Below are positions 42,465 through 42,612 of a stretch of 42,612 nucleotides of DNA, one piece after another. Position 1 is the stretch's first letter. Every line of letters starts with the position of its first letter. Below the pieces are notes generated by a model. The model ran no database searches and was not told where the DNA came from. It saw nothing but the letters and a program-made list of their open reading frames with translations. A program made the position numbers and the translations under genes. Source of the DNA: Blastocladiella britannica (taxonomy: Eukaryota; Blastocladiomycota; Blastocladiomycetes; Blastocladiales; Blastocladiaceae); NCBI GenBank assembly GCA_025349905.2, contig MU624605.1:1-42612 (forward strand). The letters run 5' to 3'.

Positions 42465-42612
42465 GATTGATTATGGATCTATTGTCCAACTTGCTCTCGA
42501 AAAAAACCATGTGTTTGCAAGTACTAGCTGACTGGCTGGCTGGGCGAGGACATTGGAGTGCGGGCGTGGCAGGGGCGGTGCATGTGGCAGCAGGGTGCTT
42601 TGGTGTGTCATT

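Larger units (their letters stand above)
38678..42612. other. 3.9-kb stretch without a convincing gene
   Basis: Composition changes here: lower GC, dense stops on both strands and no open frame above about 160 codons. The longest (40417-40905 plus, 41354-41710 minus) have no recognisable domain and no codon bias like the neighbours. Contents seen: a 19-nt A run near 39247, a GTGAGAGTGAGTGAGT-type run near 40820 and two palindromes near the right end. No tRNA, rRNA or transposase remnant was recognised. It could be a spacer, a decayed element or hold a non-coding transcript. Confidence 0.5.

Noticed and set aside
1..42612. CRISPR array, bacterial operon, prophage or transposase genes
   Set aside because: No direct-repeat arrays with spacers and no such proteins were seen. 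The gene structure is eukaryotic throughout.

Overview
The window looks like a compact nuclear segment of a flagellated, early-diverging fungus, of chytrid or blastocladiomycete grade. The inference rests on three things. Fungal core genes are present (MDM10 of the ER-mitochondria tether, PAN3, RAT1, a KIN1-type kinase). There is an intact intraflagellar transport gene (IFT88). The gene structure is GC-rich exons split by introns mostly of 55-95 nt, with GTNNGT-like donors, AG acceptors and frequent A- or T-runs. Exons were joined by hand from phase, splice sites and family alignment, so a few junctions are uncertain and marked as such.

Layout. 1-3.1 kb: PAN3 (partial, minus) and a seven-helix rhodopsin-like receptor gene, called GPCR-A here (minus). 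3.2-7.0 kb: an alpha/beta hydrolase (minus), an acidic unknown gene (plus) and MDM10 (plus). 7.1-13.3 kb: a 1954-residue TPR protein (minus), divergent from IFT88 (plus, 13.4-16.4 kb). 16.4-20.2 kb: GPCR-B, a paralogue of GPCR-A, then a multi-pass membrane protein 2 nt after its stop. 20.2-24.2 kb: IMP dehydrogenase and a rhodanese plus dual-specificity MAP-kinase-phosphatase-like gene (both minus). 25.4-32.2 kb (plus): homeodomain factor, KIN1-like kinase, UTP18. 32.2-38.7 kb (minus): RAT1/XRN2 and an unknown membrane protein with a large ectodomain. 38.7-42.6 kb: no convincing gene.

The most striking observation is that both receptor paralogues can be read through transmembrane helix 6 only if a 7-nt microexon is used. 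Both have the same series of matching exon lengths (76, 301, 7 and 73 nt) and a 69-nt intron before the microexon. The receptors keep the class A spacing of 25 residues from the helix-3 cysteine to the arginine of the DRY-like motif. The kinase gene likewise needs a 24-nt microexon to supply the residues before its HRD loop, and RAT1 starts with only 5 coding nucleotides in its first exon.

Functionally the region mixes RNA metabolism (PAN3, UTP18, RAT1), signalling (two receptors, KIN1-like kinase, phosphatase, homeodomain factor), flagellum construction (IFT88 and possibly its divergent TPR neighbour), mitochondrial tethering (MDM10) and purine synthesis (IMPDH). It is not an operon-like pathway cluster. 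Gene density is very high: several tandem and convergent neighbours are separated by 2-60 nt.
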